Notes under the pieces: generated by a model
What the model saw: only the letters and a program-made list of their open reading frames with translations
Database searches by the model: none
What the model was told of the DNA's origin: nothing
Program-made: the position numbers and the translations under genes
Assembly (NCBI RefSeq): GCF_002994745.2
Contig: NC_037090.1
Span: 39,613,001 to 39,677,000, forward strand
Source of the DNA: Rosa chinensis
Taxonomy: Eukaryota; Streptophyta; Magnoliopsida; Rosales; Rosaceae
DNA length: 64,000 bases
Direction: 5' to 3'
In this document: in pieces, positions 11,027 through 23,700 of the stretch
How the letters are laid out: each line of letters opens with the position of its first letter
Position numbering within the stretch: the first letter of the stretch is position 1

Positions 11027-12495
11027 GGCATTCCTATACAAAACACATCTAATCCATGCAAACTCCCCCTCAACAAGTACAAGAGAGACATCACAATTCA
11101 TCATCCATAATTTTCCTGAAACACTTATCACACAATTGGTAGAATTCACAAGATAGAATAATGATACCACTGATTAAACATAGCATGTAAATCCAACAGA
11201 TCACACAACACATTTAACATCATATATTTCTCCCCCTTTTTGAATAGGAATGACAAAGGCAACGTACGTAGCGGAAGCGATGTAGAAGGATCACAAATAG
11301 ATGGTGCACAATAGACACTAGCCCAAGTCGAATCAATCAGAGGAAGATAGTCCAAGTATTAATACTCCCCCTAAGTGTGATCATGTTATGAAAGATGCAA
11401 GAATGAAATGAAAACACACAATGAGTGGGTTTGTATCCAAATGCCAAGAACAGATTTAATTCGCATAGCTTTTCCAACAAGAGCAATACCACTTAACCAT
11501 AAACAAGAGTGCAACAAAATAAGTTCACACATGCGAATCGATTCCGACAACCACAGGGTAAGAGAGAGAATGATCGAGTATTCTATACCTCTTGATGTGT
11601 AGAGTGAACATATCTCAAGATGGGGTGTGGAATATTTGTGGAAACCTGAAAAGCAAAGCTCACATACGAAACACATCTAAGCACATAAACTTTATTCCCC
11701 CTTATAACACCGTGTGGGCATGATTTTGAATTTTTTCTTTTTGCCTTTCACACAAAGTAACATTTTTGCTCAAGAAGACTACGACCCATGTAACGAGTAT
11801 TATGCTAGCAACTCCCAAGTCAGATGACTTTAGGGTACTAGATGTAACAAGGACATCCCAAAGAGCACATCTACTTGAGTCAATATTTTCACAATCCACC
11901 GGGGTGACCAAACCATTCCTGTTTCTTCCCAATCCTCATATCGTTCGTCACGACCGAGGCCTGTTTACTTTGGGAATAGCCTGGCCATGCTCCATAAACC
12001 AATAATTTTTTTTTTTAATTTATTTATCAAGGAGCAACCAACAAGAGTAATTTCGTACATGAGTAATGAGAACAAGCCAACCATCAATTAAGACTTACCA
12101 CCACTTAGAGTATGTGTGCATGTGAGGTTTCAAGATTGTAAAGAATATGTTGTTCAAGCTCACAATTATAGAGTGACAAAGTACAAGTTCAAAACGTGCT
12201 AGGCACCTTATTGCACATAGATTTTAAAGAAAAGAGTATGGCCCTTGTCAATCTAAGTTCAAAATAATCTGTCAAACACTCGGGGATACAAACCACTATT
12301 TTTCAATTCTAAATTTTCAGAAACTGAACCTAACAATGTAGAGACATAAAGAAAATGCACATATACTATCATGAAGACATACACCATGAATGCATGCAAA
12401 ATGGATCAAATGAAGTGAGAGTATCAATACTTAGAGCATCCACCAACGGTGCTTCTAAGTGATTCAAATTGATTTATGTCTAAAGGCCTAGTAAA
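11027..12495 (-). other. Non-coding 3' internal region of copia copy 1 (pol and env-like region deleted)
   Basis: No long frame is present between the gag end and the polypurine tract. The part at about 11700-12000 is homologous, in reverse orientation, to 41290-41580 of copy 2: both carry GGAGCATGGCCAGGCTA followed by a block reading GATATGAGGATTGGGAAGAA. In copy 2 that block lies just after pol. Copy 1 therefore lost protease, integrase, RT and RNase H, and also the env-like region, by internal deletion. Confidence 0.75.
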
Positions 12496-14512
12496 CTAAT
12501 TAGTCAATTTGTGATCAGTAGGAACAAAAGCACGCTCAAGCATATTATCAAGATTATCCATATGAGTAGAAAAACGATTATTTGAACCTTTTTTAATCCA
12601 TATTTGCTTCTGCTTCGTTTTTGGTTCTAGATTCACGGGGATTGAAGCCAGCTTTGCAATCCTAGCGATCAGATTCAGACCCTCTTTCAACTCAGCTTGC
12701 AACGAGGCATGTGAGTTAACTCCCAACGTTTTCCTCTGATTTTGAGTAGCCCTGCGAAGTAAATTGCATCTAGGACGTATGTGTCCTAATTTTCCACAAT
12801 AATGACAAGTAGGAACAAAGTTTTTGGAGTTGTGAATATACCTGGGCTGATGCACAAAGGTGTGCTTGTCAGAACTTACCGAAAGATTTTTCTGATGTGA
12901 ATGAGTGACTTCATGAGATTCTGTTCTTTCAGCCAACTTGGAGCCAGATGGTTTGTCACTAGGGCTTTGTAAATTGCCTGATGAGCTCTCACCTTCCATA
13001 CTTTTTACAAAAATCAAAGGTTTGCATGACTCACCATTATATCCTAATCCTTCCTTATTACCATGGGCTTTGCCAATTCCCATCATTTTAGAGACTTTTT
13101 CAGACCCTATAGAGAATTTGTTGAAACTCTCCTTGACCCTCAATAATTCTTCCTACAATTTTTCATTCTCAAGGGTTAGAGACACATTTAAGGAGGATTG
13201 AGCCTTTGTTTCAACCTACAAAACCTTGATTTTGTTAATAAGCTCATCATGCTCCTTGTCCCAATTTTGAGATTTGACCTCACCCTGCAAAACTTTAATC
13301 TTATCATCAAGGTCAGTATGTTCTTCTTCCCATTCTTTTAAAGAAGTATCAAATTTTTGCTCAATTTTCACCTTTTCCACTCTTAAAGATTCAATTTCTT
13401 CTTCAAGTTTTTTATTTTTTCGAAGAACAATTTTGGAAGCATTATACAATTGCTTACACTTTTCGTTTGTTTCTTCATCAAGAGTATCATCTTCCAAGTC
13501 AGAATCATCAGAAAAATCAATATTAAGAGAAGAAGTAAGAGCAAGATTTACCTCTTCATTCTCAGATTGAGAGCCTTCATCACTATCACTCCAAGTAGAT
13601 TTTAGAGCCTTGTTTCCACGCAAATTATACCTTTTATTGCCACAATCGGCAGCAAGGTGACCAATTCCACCACACTCAAAGCATTTAGGTTTGTTAGGCA
13701 AAATTTTCGAAGAGTTCCCAAAGGAATTTGTTTTTTAAAATTTTTTTGAACTCTTTTGTCAACAAAGCTAAATCCACAGAATCATCAACAATATAATCTT
13801 TCTTTTTAACATAAGAGAAAGCAATGTTTTTTACCTTTTTCTCGGGCTTGATCCTCATCTCAAAGGTTTTGAGATTACCTATCAGTTCGTCAAGAGAATA
13901 GGCGTCCAGGTCTTGAGTCTCCTCTATGGCAATTTGCTTGGCTTGAAATTTTGAAGGAAGAGCTCTGAGAAATTTCTTGACTATTCGATGCTCCTCAACT
14001 GGATCATCAAGGCTACGGCATTGGTTTGTCACATTGAGAAGTCGAGCGTGAAAATCATCAATTGATTCATCTTCCCCCATGGTCATGTTCTCAAATTCCA
14101 ATATGAGTCTTTGAAGCTTCTGACCTCTAACCTTCTTGTTTCCCTCATAAGTAACCTGAAGTAGATCCCAAGCTTGTTTGGCTGTGTCACAATGGCTAAT
14201 TCTCATCCTCTCCTTCTTGGACAAAGCTGTGAATAGTGAATTCCTTGCCGTAAAGTCACAAGATCTATCACGAACTTCTTCTTCTGTCCATTCCTTCCTA
14301 GGTTTGAGAACCCTTGCAGAGGACCCTTCTACTTTCTTTGAATCTTCTGCCTTGGTTGGGTGTTCCCATCCATTCTCAACTATATTCCACATGTTTTCAT
14401 CTTGAGAGTAGAGAAAAGCCCCCATCATAATCTTCCATTGTGAATAGTCTTCACCATCAAACAAAGGCGGGCAATTTATAGAACTAGAGGCTCTGTTATA
14501 TTCACGTTCCAT
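12496..14512 (-). pseudogene. gag of Sirevirus-like copia copy 1 (two CCHC knuckles, frameshifted)
   Basis: The likely start is ATG at 14512 (MEREYNRASSSINCPPLFDG), preceded by the primer site. The first part (to 13694) is a copia-type Gag of the UBN2/DUF4219 kind, with the segments FLYSQDENMWNIVENGWEHP and GEDESIDDFHARLLNV. A deletion of roughly 80 bp relative to copy 2 shifts the frame near 13735. Next comes a canonical zinc knuckle CFECGGIGHLAADC (13650-13691), an acidic segment and a long Glu/Lys-rich probable coiled coil. In-frame TAG codons stand at 13218-13216 and 13155-13153. The last block carries a second knuckle, CHYCGKLGHIRPRC (about 12768-12813). No pol follows. Gag would form the particle; here it is broken. 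Confidence 0.85.
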
Positions 14513-14549
14513 CCTTGACCACAGATCAACTAAAAAAGCTTTAGAACCT

Positions 14550-14561
14550 GCTCTGATGCCA
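14550..14561 (-). other. Primer-binding site of copia copy 1
   Basis: On the minus strand TGGCATCAGAGC lies two bases inside the 5' LTR. It is the initiator tRNA-Met site with one T to C change. Confidence 0.85.
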
Positions 14562-14563
14562 AA

Positions 14564-15465
14564 TGAAAATACAAGGACAGAATATGATTTTCTGGAAAAC
14601 GAGGATTGCAGTGCACTGATCAATCCTTACTGGGCAGCAGAAACCAAAATAACAAACTAAACACCAGATTTTGGTTACGCAGTGAAAACCTCAAGTATGA
14701 GATTAAAAACACTGCGGGGCTCTTACTCTTGAGAACCTAAAATAAAGATCATTATATTGAAAAGGATATGTTCTTTTACAAACTTTGAATAGCACTAGCT
14801 CGGCTATAAGATTCACACAAAATCTAATACAAAGTTTGTCTTCCTTCTAGAACTCCTTCACTTGATCAATCTTCAATTCTTGCTCTTCTTTCTTCACCGT
14901 CTCTCTACTGATCTCGAGAGAGTATTATGCATATGAAACTATGATCACAAACACTTATACATGGACCAAGTGTTTTGACTCTTTGTGAAGACACAAACTC
15001 AAACAAACATGCAAGACTCTATCAAAATTCTTGCCTCTATAGATGTGTATGCAGACCGTGTATATTTTCTGCTCATATAATAGACCTGCGGCAACTACTC
15101 AAAGATGATGCAAAGATTCTACCCTAATTCCCAATTAATTTGGAAAGAAACTTCCCATATATGAACTCCAACAAATCTTAAGGGAAATCAATTAGGAAGA
15201 CAAGTCCTAAAAACCCTAGGGCATCAACACCACGATTTTAACACTCAGAAAAATCTTTTAAAGACATAAATACATAAAACCTAAAACCTACTTTCCAAAA
15301 TCGGACTCCACATAAAACTGACAGCTGACTCGGGGATTGCAACACACGTTGCAATCCCATGCATATGCAGATGCAATTACCTGTGACTCTCCGAGATCAG
15401 TAAAGGGCTTTGTCATAGTTTTGTATGGGAATGCCAATACGTTATGTACAAAAATTGTACCTACA
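14564..15465 (-). repeat. 5' LTR of Sirevirus-like copia copy 1 (902 bp, complete)
   Basis: On the minus strand it begins TGTAGGTACAA and ends TATTTTCA. It is the complete member of the pair. The flanking plus-strand CGTTC (15466-15470) is the probable target-site duplication, matched at 10056-10060. Confidence 0.92.
15333..15358. promoter_or_regulatory. Conserved LTR palindrome, 11-bp arms
   Basis: GGGATTGCAAC is followed by ACAC and then its reverse complement. The same palindrome sits in the other LTR (10882-10907, one mutation) and, diverged, in the 3' LTR of copy 2 (43945-43974). Preservation across copies suggests a regulatory or structural role in U3. Confidence 0.6.
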
Positions 15466-15535
15466 CGTTCGTTATACTGGTAAAGAGCTGGTATAGAGAG
15501 TTATACTGTCGAGTTTTTTAAAAGTCATACTTCGG
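15466..15535. repeat. Right copy of the 70-bp duplication
   Basis: It matches 10056-10125 at 69 of 70 positions. It abuts the complete LTR with its CGTTC end and continues into unique sequence (GTCATCAC). Confidence 0.92.
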
Positions 15536-16754
15536 GTCATCACAATTGAAGCGAGTCATTGAAAATTAGATAGTACTGCTGCATGTTAAGAGCTAGCTGT
15601 TCTGAACTTCTGATTTAACTAGTGGGATTGATTGAGTCAGACTTGAGAAAATCAGAAACAAAACACATTGACTGTGGATCATTAAAAATATAATGCAGCA
15701 TCAGGGGTCATAGTAAAGTTGGTGGAGAAATTTTGATAGGCCTAATAGTACACGCTCGTCATTGATAGCCATCATTACTCATTCAAGCTATTAAATAAAT
15801 TACGAGTATCCTAAATTATTACAACTCATGATATCTGAACTTCAATGACAAAAAAAAAAAAAATTGGGACACGAACGTATAAAACCCCGATTTATTTTTG
15901 TTTTACAACTAATTATGTTGCAGGTACAGTAGTAAAAACAAATCATGACATTAGAAGAAAAACTTGCGAGTGCTGTGACCCATCCTTCCTCAACACACCA
16001 TCCTTCCTCCCATCTTCTTCTCTTCAATTTCGGATTTTCTCCCAGTAAAAACAGAAATTTGTCTTTTAGACCTGCCATTCCTCAATGCGCTTCCTCATTC
16101 TTTTTTTCTTCCGTCTACTCCACTTCAAGTTAGAGTTTTTTGAGAGAGTCGCTCAAAGTTGATTATGGCTATGTAATTGAGAATTTTGCAAAAAGAAAAA
16201 AAATGGTTATACAGGCTAAGGGATAAGCAGGTGACCACAATTGAATATTCTAGACCATTAAATATATTTCACATTTTAATTATTATACCCGACGGTCCAA
16301 AATATTAAAAAAAGTACACATATACACACATATATGATATATGTCATATGTTAACATATACTAAAATTTCTCACTATGGTAGCTACTGTGGTACCACCAC
16401 AGCTTTTTGATTATCTTTAGAAGACAGCAAATGTATGTAATGACCATTCTAGTCTGTGATGAATGAAAAATTATTATGATTTGATTAAAAAAAAAAAACA
16501 CAAGAATTTCCCCACTCTTCATCTCAACTTCCAAGTTCCAATACCTGACTACCTGCTGCAGGCAATTTCTGGAATGAGCGTTGCGCACGCTGCGCCCTAA
16601 ACATCTGTTAACGGAAAGGCAGAATCGTCATTTCCTGATTCACAAACGACAAAGAAGTTGCAGTGGGTAAGAAACTCTTTACTGTGGCGCCATCCCTCTC
16701 AACGGAGGGGTGAAATGGTCATTTAAAATTGGGTTCTCACGTGCCCATCAACAG
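15536..16754. other. Unique intergenic DNA, no recognisable gene
   Basis: This is AT-rich sequence with short homopolymer runs (15848-15860). The two opposing short frames (15842-16078 minus, 15945-16133 plus) have no recognisable domains. It is the pre-existing target into which the solo LTR at 16755 inserted. Confidence 0.5.
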
Positions 16755-19509
16755 TGACAGGACCCGCTCTGAATTTCACTCCGAAATCCGAAGAGGCCCT
16801 GCGGGGCCCACCTTAGAAGAAATTCTACCAAAAATTTGGCAGAACTTCCCCTAAAAATGGACTACCCAAAACCTGTAGAAAACATTTACACTTCTAAATC
16901 ATCCATCCTTATTCTCCTGGAGCCACCCTGCTCCCCAAATAACATCAACTTCCAATTTCACAAATAACAATCTCAACCCACATTACAAGATTAATTTCAC
17001 AGGTTATCAGAGCAATACTATTCCATTAGGTAGTAAAGAACACAGAAATAGAATGAGTACGCGGAAGCAATGCTGTTGGCTATGCCTCGACTCCATGTAC
17101 GCCCGACCTCAATTAACCTAGCCTGCAAACTGGGCATTTGAAAACCGAAGGGCCCAGGGGAAAAGTAATTTAAAACACGTTAGCGTGAGTGGACAAAAAT
17201 AAACAATTTTAACCAAAAGGAATTTTATACTTTCCCCATTTATTTCTCTATAAAATCCCGATGCATGCAATGTTTAAGGAAAACAAAACAAGAGAAGTTC
17301 TGTACAAGAAAAACCGACTAGCCCCGCTAGTCACAAACTAAAAGAAAAGATTGAAACTCCGGTACTCAAGAAAATAAGACCAGCCCCGCTAGTCAAAAAT
17401 AGTAAAATGAGTAGGGGAAGACGATAGCCATACGAGTGAGCCTCCCAGGCTCGGGTGATAGCCTCCCAGGCTAAAGTACTCCCATTACTCCCGTAATATA
17501 CCCTTACGCCACTAAGTGTAGCGATAGGATACTGGGCTTCAGAATTACTGTCACAGAGACAGTAACCAGCGCCACAAAGGTGGAGGGCTTCGGTGATCCC
17601 ATCACCTCGCCACAAAGGCGGAAGATCAAAGCTAGCAATGATAAGTCACCCAAAGTATGGCAAAAGAAAATCCAAAAACCACAGTAAAATCATAAATATA
17701 TAAGGCTTCCCCAACTCTCGCAAAAGAATTCCCATGACGTGTCCCACACGCCAAGATAATCTCAAATTCAAGAAAATAATAGGAGAGAATAATAATAAAA
17801 CATAATCTCCATAAATCGAAACAAAACCAATTCCAAGATCATCATCAAGGCATTCCCAATGCCAAATCCGAAAGTCGATAAATAAATAAGAAAATATAAA
17901 TAAACCAACGGCGTGTCCCACACGCCAAAAATATTCTCGGGTCAATGATGAATAAGCAAGGAAGTTCAAATATGAACTAATATTTCATTTTGGAAAATAC
18001 CATGGAAAATACTTTGTTGAAAAACAACATAATTCAAAGTTTCGAATCCGGGCATAACAAAATTAATATCCAAAAATCACAACCGAAATAATTCATAATC
18101 ACTTCATGAAACTCATCAATGAAAGTAATTCCTCGTGATAAATCAAAATCAGGAATCCGAAAACAATTATATGCTCAAAATGTAATATAATAAATAACTA
18201 GAGCATTACTTTAAGAAATAAATGCATGCATCATTATTTAAAAACAAAAGTCCACTCACAGTACTATTCCGACGATCATGCATTCGAGTTCCGTCATCGA
18301 GCAATAGCTCGGTACGACGCCCTGTACATAAATATATTCTGTGAATAACTATTCTAATTAAATACAATTTTCAAAATCGAATCCTCATATATCATCTCTC
18401 CAATTCTTCTCAGATTCAGCCCAAATTATACCTCTAATACCAATTCGTTAATTTAAAGGTTTCAAGGCAGAACCGAGAGATATCCGACGGTCGGATTCTC
18501 GTAATTTGATAATCGAACTAAACTTCAAAAAATTCATAATTAATTCCAAGTTTCCCCAAAAATTACCAAACTTCACATACAAGCTCTACACAATTTATAG
18601 GATTTAATGGGCTAAAAAAATAGAATTTAAATTACTGTTTAAACGCCACCACTGTTCACTCACCGCACTGTTCACGCATGACACTGTTCATGCGGCGGCC
18701 AACTCCTCCTCCGGCCACCAAATTTCAACCACATAATCATCTCAACATTCTAAGCATTTTTCATAACTGTGACCAAATGAGAAAATACCTTGAAGTACTC
18801 CAATTTTGCAGATGAACACAAACCCGGAAATCTCCAAACCCACCAATTTGGAAATCCTTCAAATTCACCATCCAAACGTGGAAATTTCAGCTAGAAGTCT
18901 TGAGGGAATATGATCAGTGACTCGAGGCGCTCCTAATAGAACCAATTTTCCCGCCGGAGATAGCCGAAAACTGGAGAATTTCACCGGAGAAGCAAATTGC
19001 TACAGTAACAATGATTACATAAATTCGGGGTTTTCCGGCCAAATCACCAATACCCACTGATACCATCGTATAGAGGAGGAAGAGACGGTCCAAGGACAAC
19101 TGGAATCACATCAATTGGACGCCGGACGGTGAAGAAATCGGAAAAAGAAAAAGGGAAGGCGACGCGGGGGAAGAGGGAGAGGAGAGAGAGAGGGTCAGGG
19201 TAAGTTCTGAAAATGGGAACTTACCTCGGTAAGTTTCCATATATATAGAGAGTTACCACAAACAGTAAATTCACCTTTTCACTTATAACTTTCCCATACG
19301 AACTCCGATTTTTACGTACCACATATGCACGCGCTCGGTTTAACGTCCTCTACAACTTTCATGAAGGAAATTTTCTCAAATTTTGACCTGAACAAAAAGT
19401 CAACTTTTATGGCCACTAAAAGTACCAAAACGATAGTAAAAGTGAAAATAGTTGTCGTTTACCGTCCAAATGACTAGTAAACCAATAAATTAAGATACGG
19501 GATTTTACA
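16755..19509. mobile_element. Second solo LTR (2755 bp) of the same long-LTR family
   Basis: It starts TGACAGGACCC and ends GGGATTTTACA, with a perfect 5-bp duplication AACAG on each side (16750-16754 and 19510-19514). The order of internal landmarks matches 3642-6283, including the GCATGCATC-TTATTTAAAAACAAAAG block near the middle and a GA-rich purine stretch followed by a block containing CACATATGCACGCGCTCGG near the end. The copies are clearly diverged, so they inserted separately. Frames within it (17331-17615, 17646-17969 minus) are not protein-like. Confidence 0.88.
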
Positions 19510-19514
19510 AACAG

Positions 19515-20774
19515 TGTAGTCATGGTCTACCTAATCGAAGAGGAAGGCCCTGAGATCAATCTCAAACTCACAAAGTACAAAGTACAGACTGAGACTGACA
19601 CACCCACATCGGTTGACGTTGAATGAGAACTCGGTGGTGGAAGAACAGTCGGCGGAGGAGTGACAATCCCAGAAGCTATGTGTCTGATTTATTACCGTAT
19701 TGCCTCAAACACCTCCTTGGAAGGGTCTCATGACTCATCTTCCTCCGAATCTTTGTAATTGGCTTCGATCATAGTCTAAATCTTTGGTCACTTAAGCGTG
19801 TCTTCTCCCTTTGCTCTCCTTTTCCAAACTTAAAGAATTCTGTGTTTATGAATTCAACCAAATCAACTCACAGCACAAATCAAAACTAGCAAGTCACAAA
19901 TGAAGATCCAAACGGCAACCGTGACTGCACAACTTACACAAGATCATCAACTCAGCTCGGCCAACCATCTGGGTTCGACCGATCATGCTTCTGAGTTCTG
20001 GGACCAGGATAGCTACCGGAGAAAGTAAGAAGTCTGGAATTGCTACCGGAAACAGAAATCACAGTAAAAATCCCAAGCACCCAAAATACAGTTTGTCCAA
20101 AACTTAATCGAATCAAACAACTACTTACAGAGATGTGTAGAGGACGAGGAGTAGACCAAATTCCGTATAACATGCACGCTGAACCGCCCCCGTAGTCGCC
20201 GGAAATTGCTAGAAAACTAGCCGGAGTTGCAGCGGTTTCTCGACGTCGTACCGTTACCGATTGGATGATCTGAGGTCACGGCTTGCACCTCACCGCCAAG
20301 ATGGTTCAGTCGCCACTGGTCCGTCGACCTGAGGTGGCCGGAATCGAGAGATGAGGTCGCGTCAAGTTTCACCGTCGTCGGGTCCGATCTCACAAGGTTC
20401 TGGGTTGTACGATGCTCTGGTCTTTAATACTCCTTTTTAAAATGAAGTTCGACGGTTAAGATCAAGCGATGAATAATTTTTATGGCTCAGATTGCACCGC
20501 GATAATTTCTATTTTTCTTAAATGATTTTCCATAATTCCAAAACTTCAAAAAATCACTATAAATAACTTGGGTATGCGAAAAAATTTTCAAAAATTCCTA
20601 TGAAATTATCGTGTCATGTACTTTATTATCTGACTTTTAAATCAATGATTTCACCTTGAGAACTTATGAAAATATTCTCGAGCACCTTTATAATTACCGT
20701 GACCGTAAACTCAATATCCACTAACTGCATTTCCACTTCTTATATATTTTCCATGGCTCACAGTATACTATCTG
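19515..20774. repeat. LTR-like remnant, related to 60.4-61.8 kb
   Basis: From about 19850 the sequence parallels 60.5-61.75 kb: a CCGGAAATTGC/CCGGAGTTG-rich stretch, then a block with ATTTCTATTTTTCTTAAATG, and a final block with TCTCGAGCACC. The resemblance to gypsy LTR DNA is in style and order. Exact ends were not found. 19515-19850 shows nothing I can identify. Confidence 0.45.
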
Positions 20775-23700
20775 ATACAATTAATAAACAAGTTAGACCA
20801 TATTAGTAGACATATAACGATTTTATGGGATTCAAATAATCGAAATTGAAAATCAATAAATTTGAATTAAAAAAACGGTCAACCCTTTATATGCTAATAC
20901 TTATTTACGTAAGTGAAACTAAGAGAAGATAAATTTTCTAAAAATTTTACGTTGGTTGATGTAGCTTATGTCCACGAGAGTGTGAGACCTGACAGCTCGG
21001 AAAAAGAAGTTGTGCATAAGTGGTTATGTGCATACTAGTTTTATGTTTTATGTGTATTTAGGGTCTACGGTTGATCACGTAGATCGAGATCCAAACTACG
21101 ACAAAAAAAAAATTTGAAATTTTAACCATAACCATTTCCTTATGTCATGAGAATATCTAACGGTCAAATTTGATAAAATTTTATCTCCTCCACCTTGTTT
21201 GTCATGGAAGGTATACATTTACATGGAACTAATAAATTAGACTACATTAGTAGGCATGTAAGCATTTTGTGCGATCCAAATAATTGAAATTGAAAATCGA
21301 TCAGTTTGACATTACCCATCTATTTATAGTGTATTATTTGGTAATGTGTAAAAAAATTAACTTGATCCCTCGTCATTTCGACATTAAATAAAGCGGTCAA
21401 CCCTTTGTGCGCTTCTACTTCCCAAAGGGGAGCTGAATCACTAAGAGATAAATTTTCCAAAATTTTTATATTAGGTTATATATCTCATACCCACGAGAAT
21501 GTGAGAGCTGACAGATCGAAAAAATAAGTTGCGAGTGAGAGGTGGTGAGCATTTTAGTTTTGTGTGTATTTAGGGTTTATGGTTGACCACATAGATCGAG
21601 ACCCAAACTACAACGAAAAAAATTAAATTTTTGACCATAACCATTTCTCTATGTCATGATAATATCTAACGGTCAAATCTGATAAATTATATTTCCTCCA
21701 CTTTGTTTGTCATGGAAGGTATACTTTTACATGTAACTAATTTAAATAAGTTAAACTACATTAGTAGGCGTGTAAGTATTTGTACGATCCAAATAATCAA
21801 AATTAGAAATCAATCAATTTGACATTACATATCTATTTATAGTATATTAATAGGTATTGTGTAAAAAAAATTAACTCGATTCATCATTATTCTTACATTA
21901 AATAAAGCGGTCAACCCTTTATAAACTTTTAATTTGGGAGCTGAATCACAAATGGACAAATATTCCAAAATTTTTAGATTAGATTATATAGCTCATACCC
22001 ACAAGAGTGTAAGAGCTGACAGATCGAAAAAATAAATTGCGAGTGAGCAATTGCGAGCATCTTAGTTTAATGTGTATTTAGAGTTTACGGTTGACTACGT
22101 AGATCGAGACCCAAATTAAGACTAAAAAAATTGAAATTTGGACCATCGCCATTTCTTTATGTCATGATAATATCTATCGGTCAAATTTGATAAATTCTAT
22201 TTCCTAGACCTTGTTTGTCTCGGAAGGTATACTTTTACGTGTAACTAATTAAGTTGAAACCACATTAGTAGGCATGTAAGTAGTTTTTGTGATCCAAATA
22301 ATCGAAATTGAAAATCGATCAATTTAGGTAGTGGTAAAAAAATTAACTTGATCCCCCATCATTTCGACATTAAATAAAGTGGTCAACGCTTTATATGCTA
22401 CTACTTCCTTAAGAAGAGCTAAATCACTAAGAGATAAATTTTTCTAAATTTTTGTATTAGGTTATATATCTCATACCCACGAGAGTGTAAGAGCTGACAG
22501 ATCGAAAAAATAAGTTGCGAGTGAGCAGTTGTGAGCATTTTAGTTTTGTGTGTATATATGGTTTACAATTGACCTCGTAGATCGAGATCCAAAATACGAT
22601 GAAAAAAATTGAAATTTTGACCATAACTGTTTCTCTATGCCATGATAATATCTAACGGTCGAATATGATAAATTCTATTTCCTCCACTTTGTTTGTTATG
22701 GAAGGTATACTTTTACATGTAACTAATAATTAAACTATATTAGTAGGCATGTAAGTATTTTGTCCGATCTAGATAATCAAAATTAGAAATCAATTAATTT
22801 GACATTACCTATCTATTTATATTATAATAATAGGTAGTGTGTAAAAACTTTGACCAGATTCCACATTATTTCGACATTAAATAAAGCGGTCAACCCTTTA
22901 TATGCTTCTACTTCCCAAGGGGAGCTGAATCACTAAGATATAAATTTCCCAAAATTTTATTAGATTATATGTCTCATACCCACGAGAGCGTGAGAGTTGA
23001 TAGATCGAAAAAATAAGTTGTGAGTGAGCGGTAATGAGCATTTTAGTTTTATGTGTATTTAGGGTTTGCGGTTGACCACGTAGATCGAGACCCAAACTAC
23101 GAAGAAAAAAATTGAAATTTTGACCATAAACATTTCTTTATGTCATGATCATATCTAATGGTCGAATTTGATAAATTATATTTCATCCACCTTGTTTGTC
23201 ATGGAAGATATACTTCTACATGTAACTAATAAATAAAGTTAAACTACATTAGTAGCCATGTAAGCATTTTGTGCGATCTAAATAATCGAAATTGAAAATT
23301 GATCAGTTTGATATTATCCATATATTTATAGTGTATTATTAGGCATTGTGTAAAAAAATTAACCCGATCTGTCGTCATTTCGACATTAAATAAAGCGGTC
23401 AACCCTTTATATGCTTCTACTTCCCTAAGGGGAGCTTAATCACGAAGAGATAAATTTTCTAAAATTTTAACATTAGGTTATACAGCTCATACCCACAAGA
23501 GTGTAAGAGCTGACAGATCGAAAAAATAAGTTGCTAGTGAGTGGTAATGAGTATTTTAGTTTTATGTGTATTTAGGGTTTGCGGTTGACCACATAGATCG
23601 AGACCCAAACTACGACGAAAAAAATTGAAATTTTGACCATAAACATTTCTTTATGTCATGATCATATCTAACGGTTGAATTTGATAAATTATATTTCATC

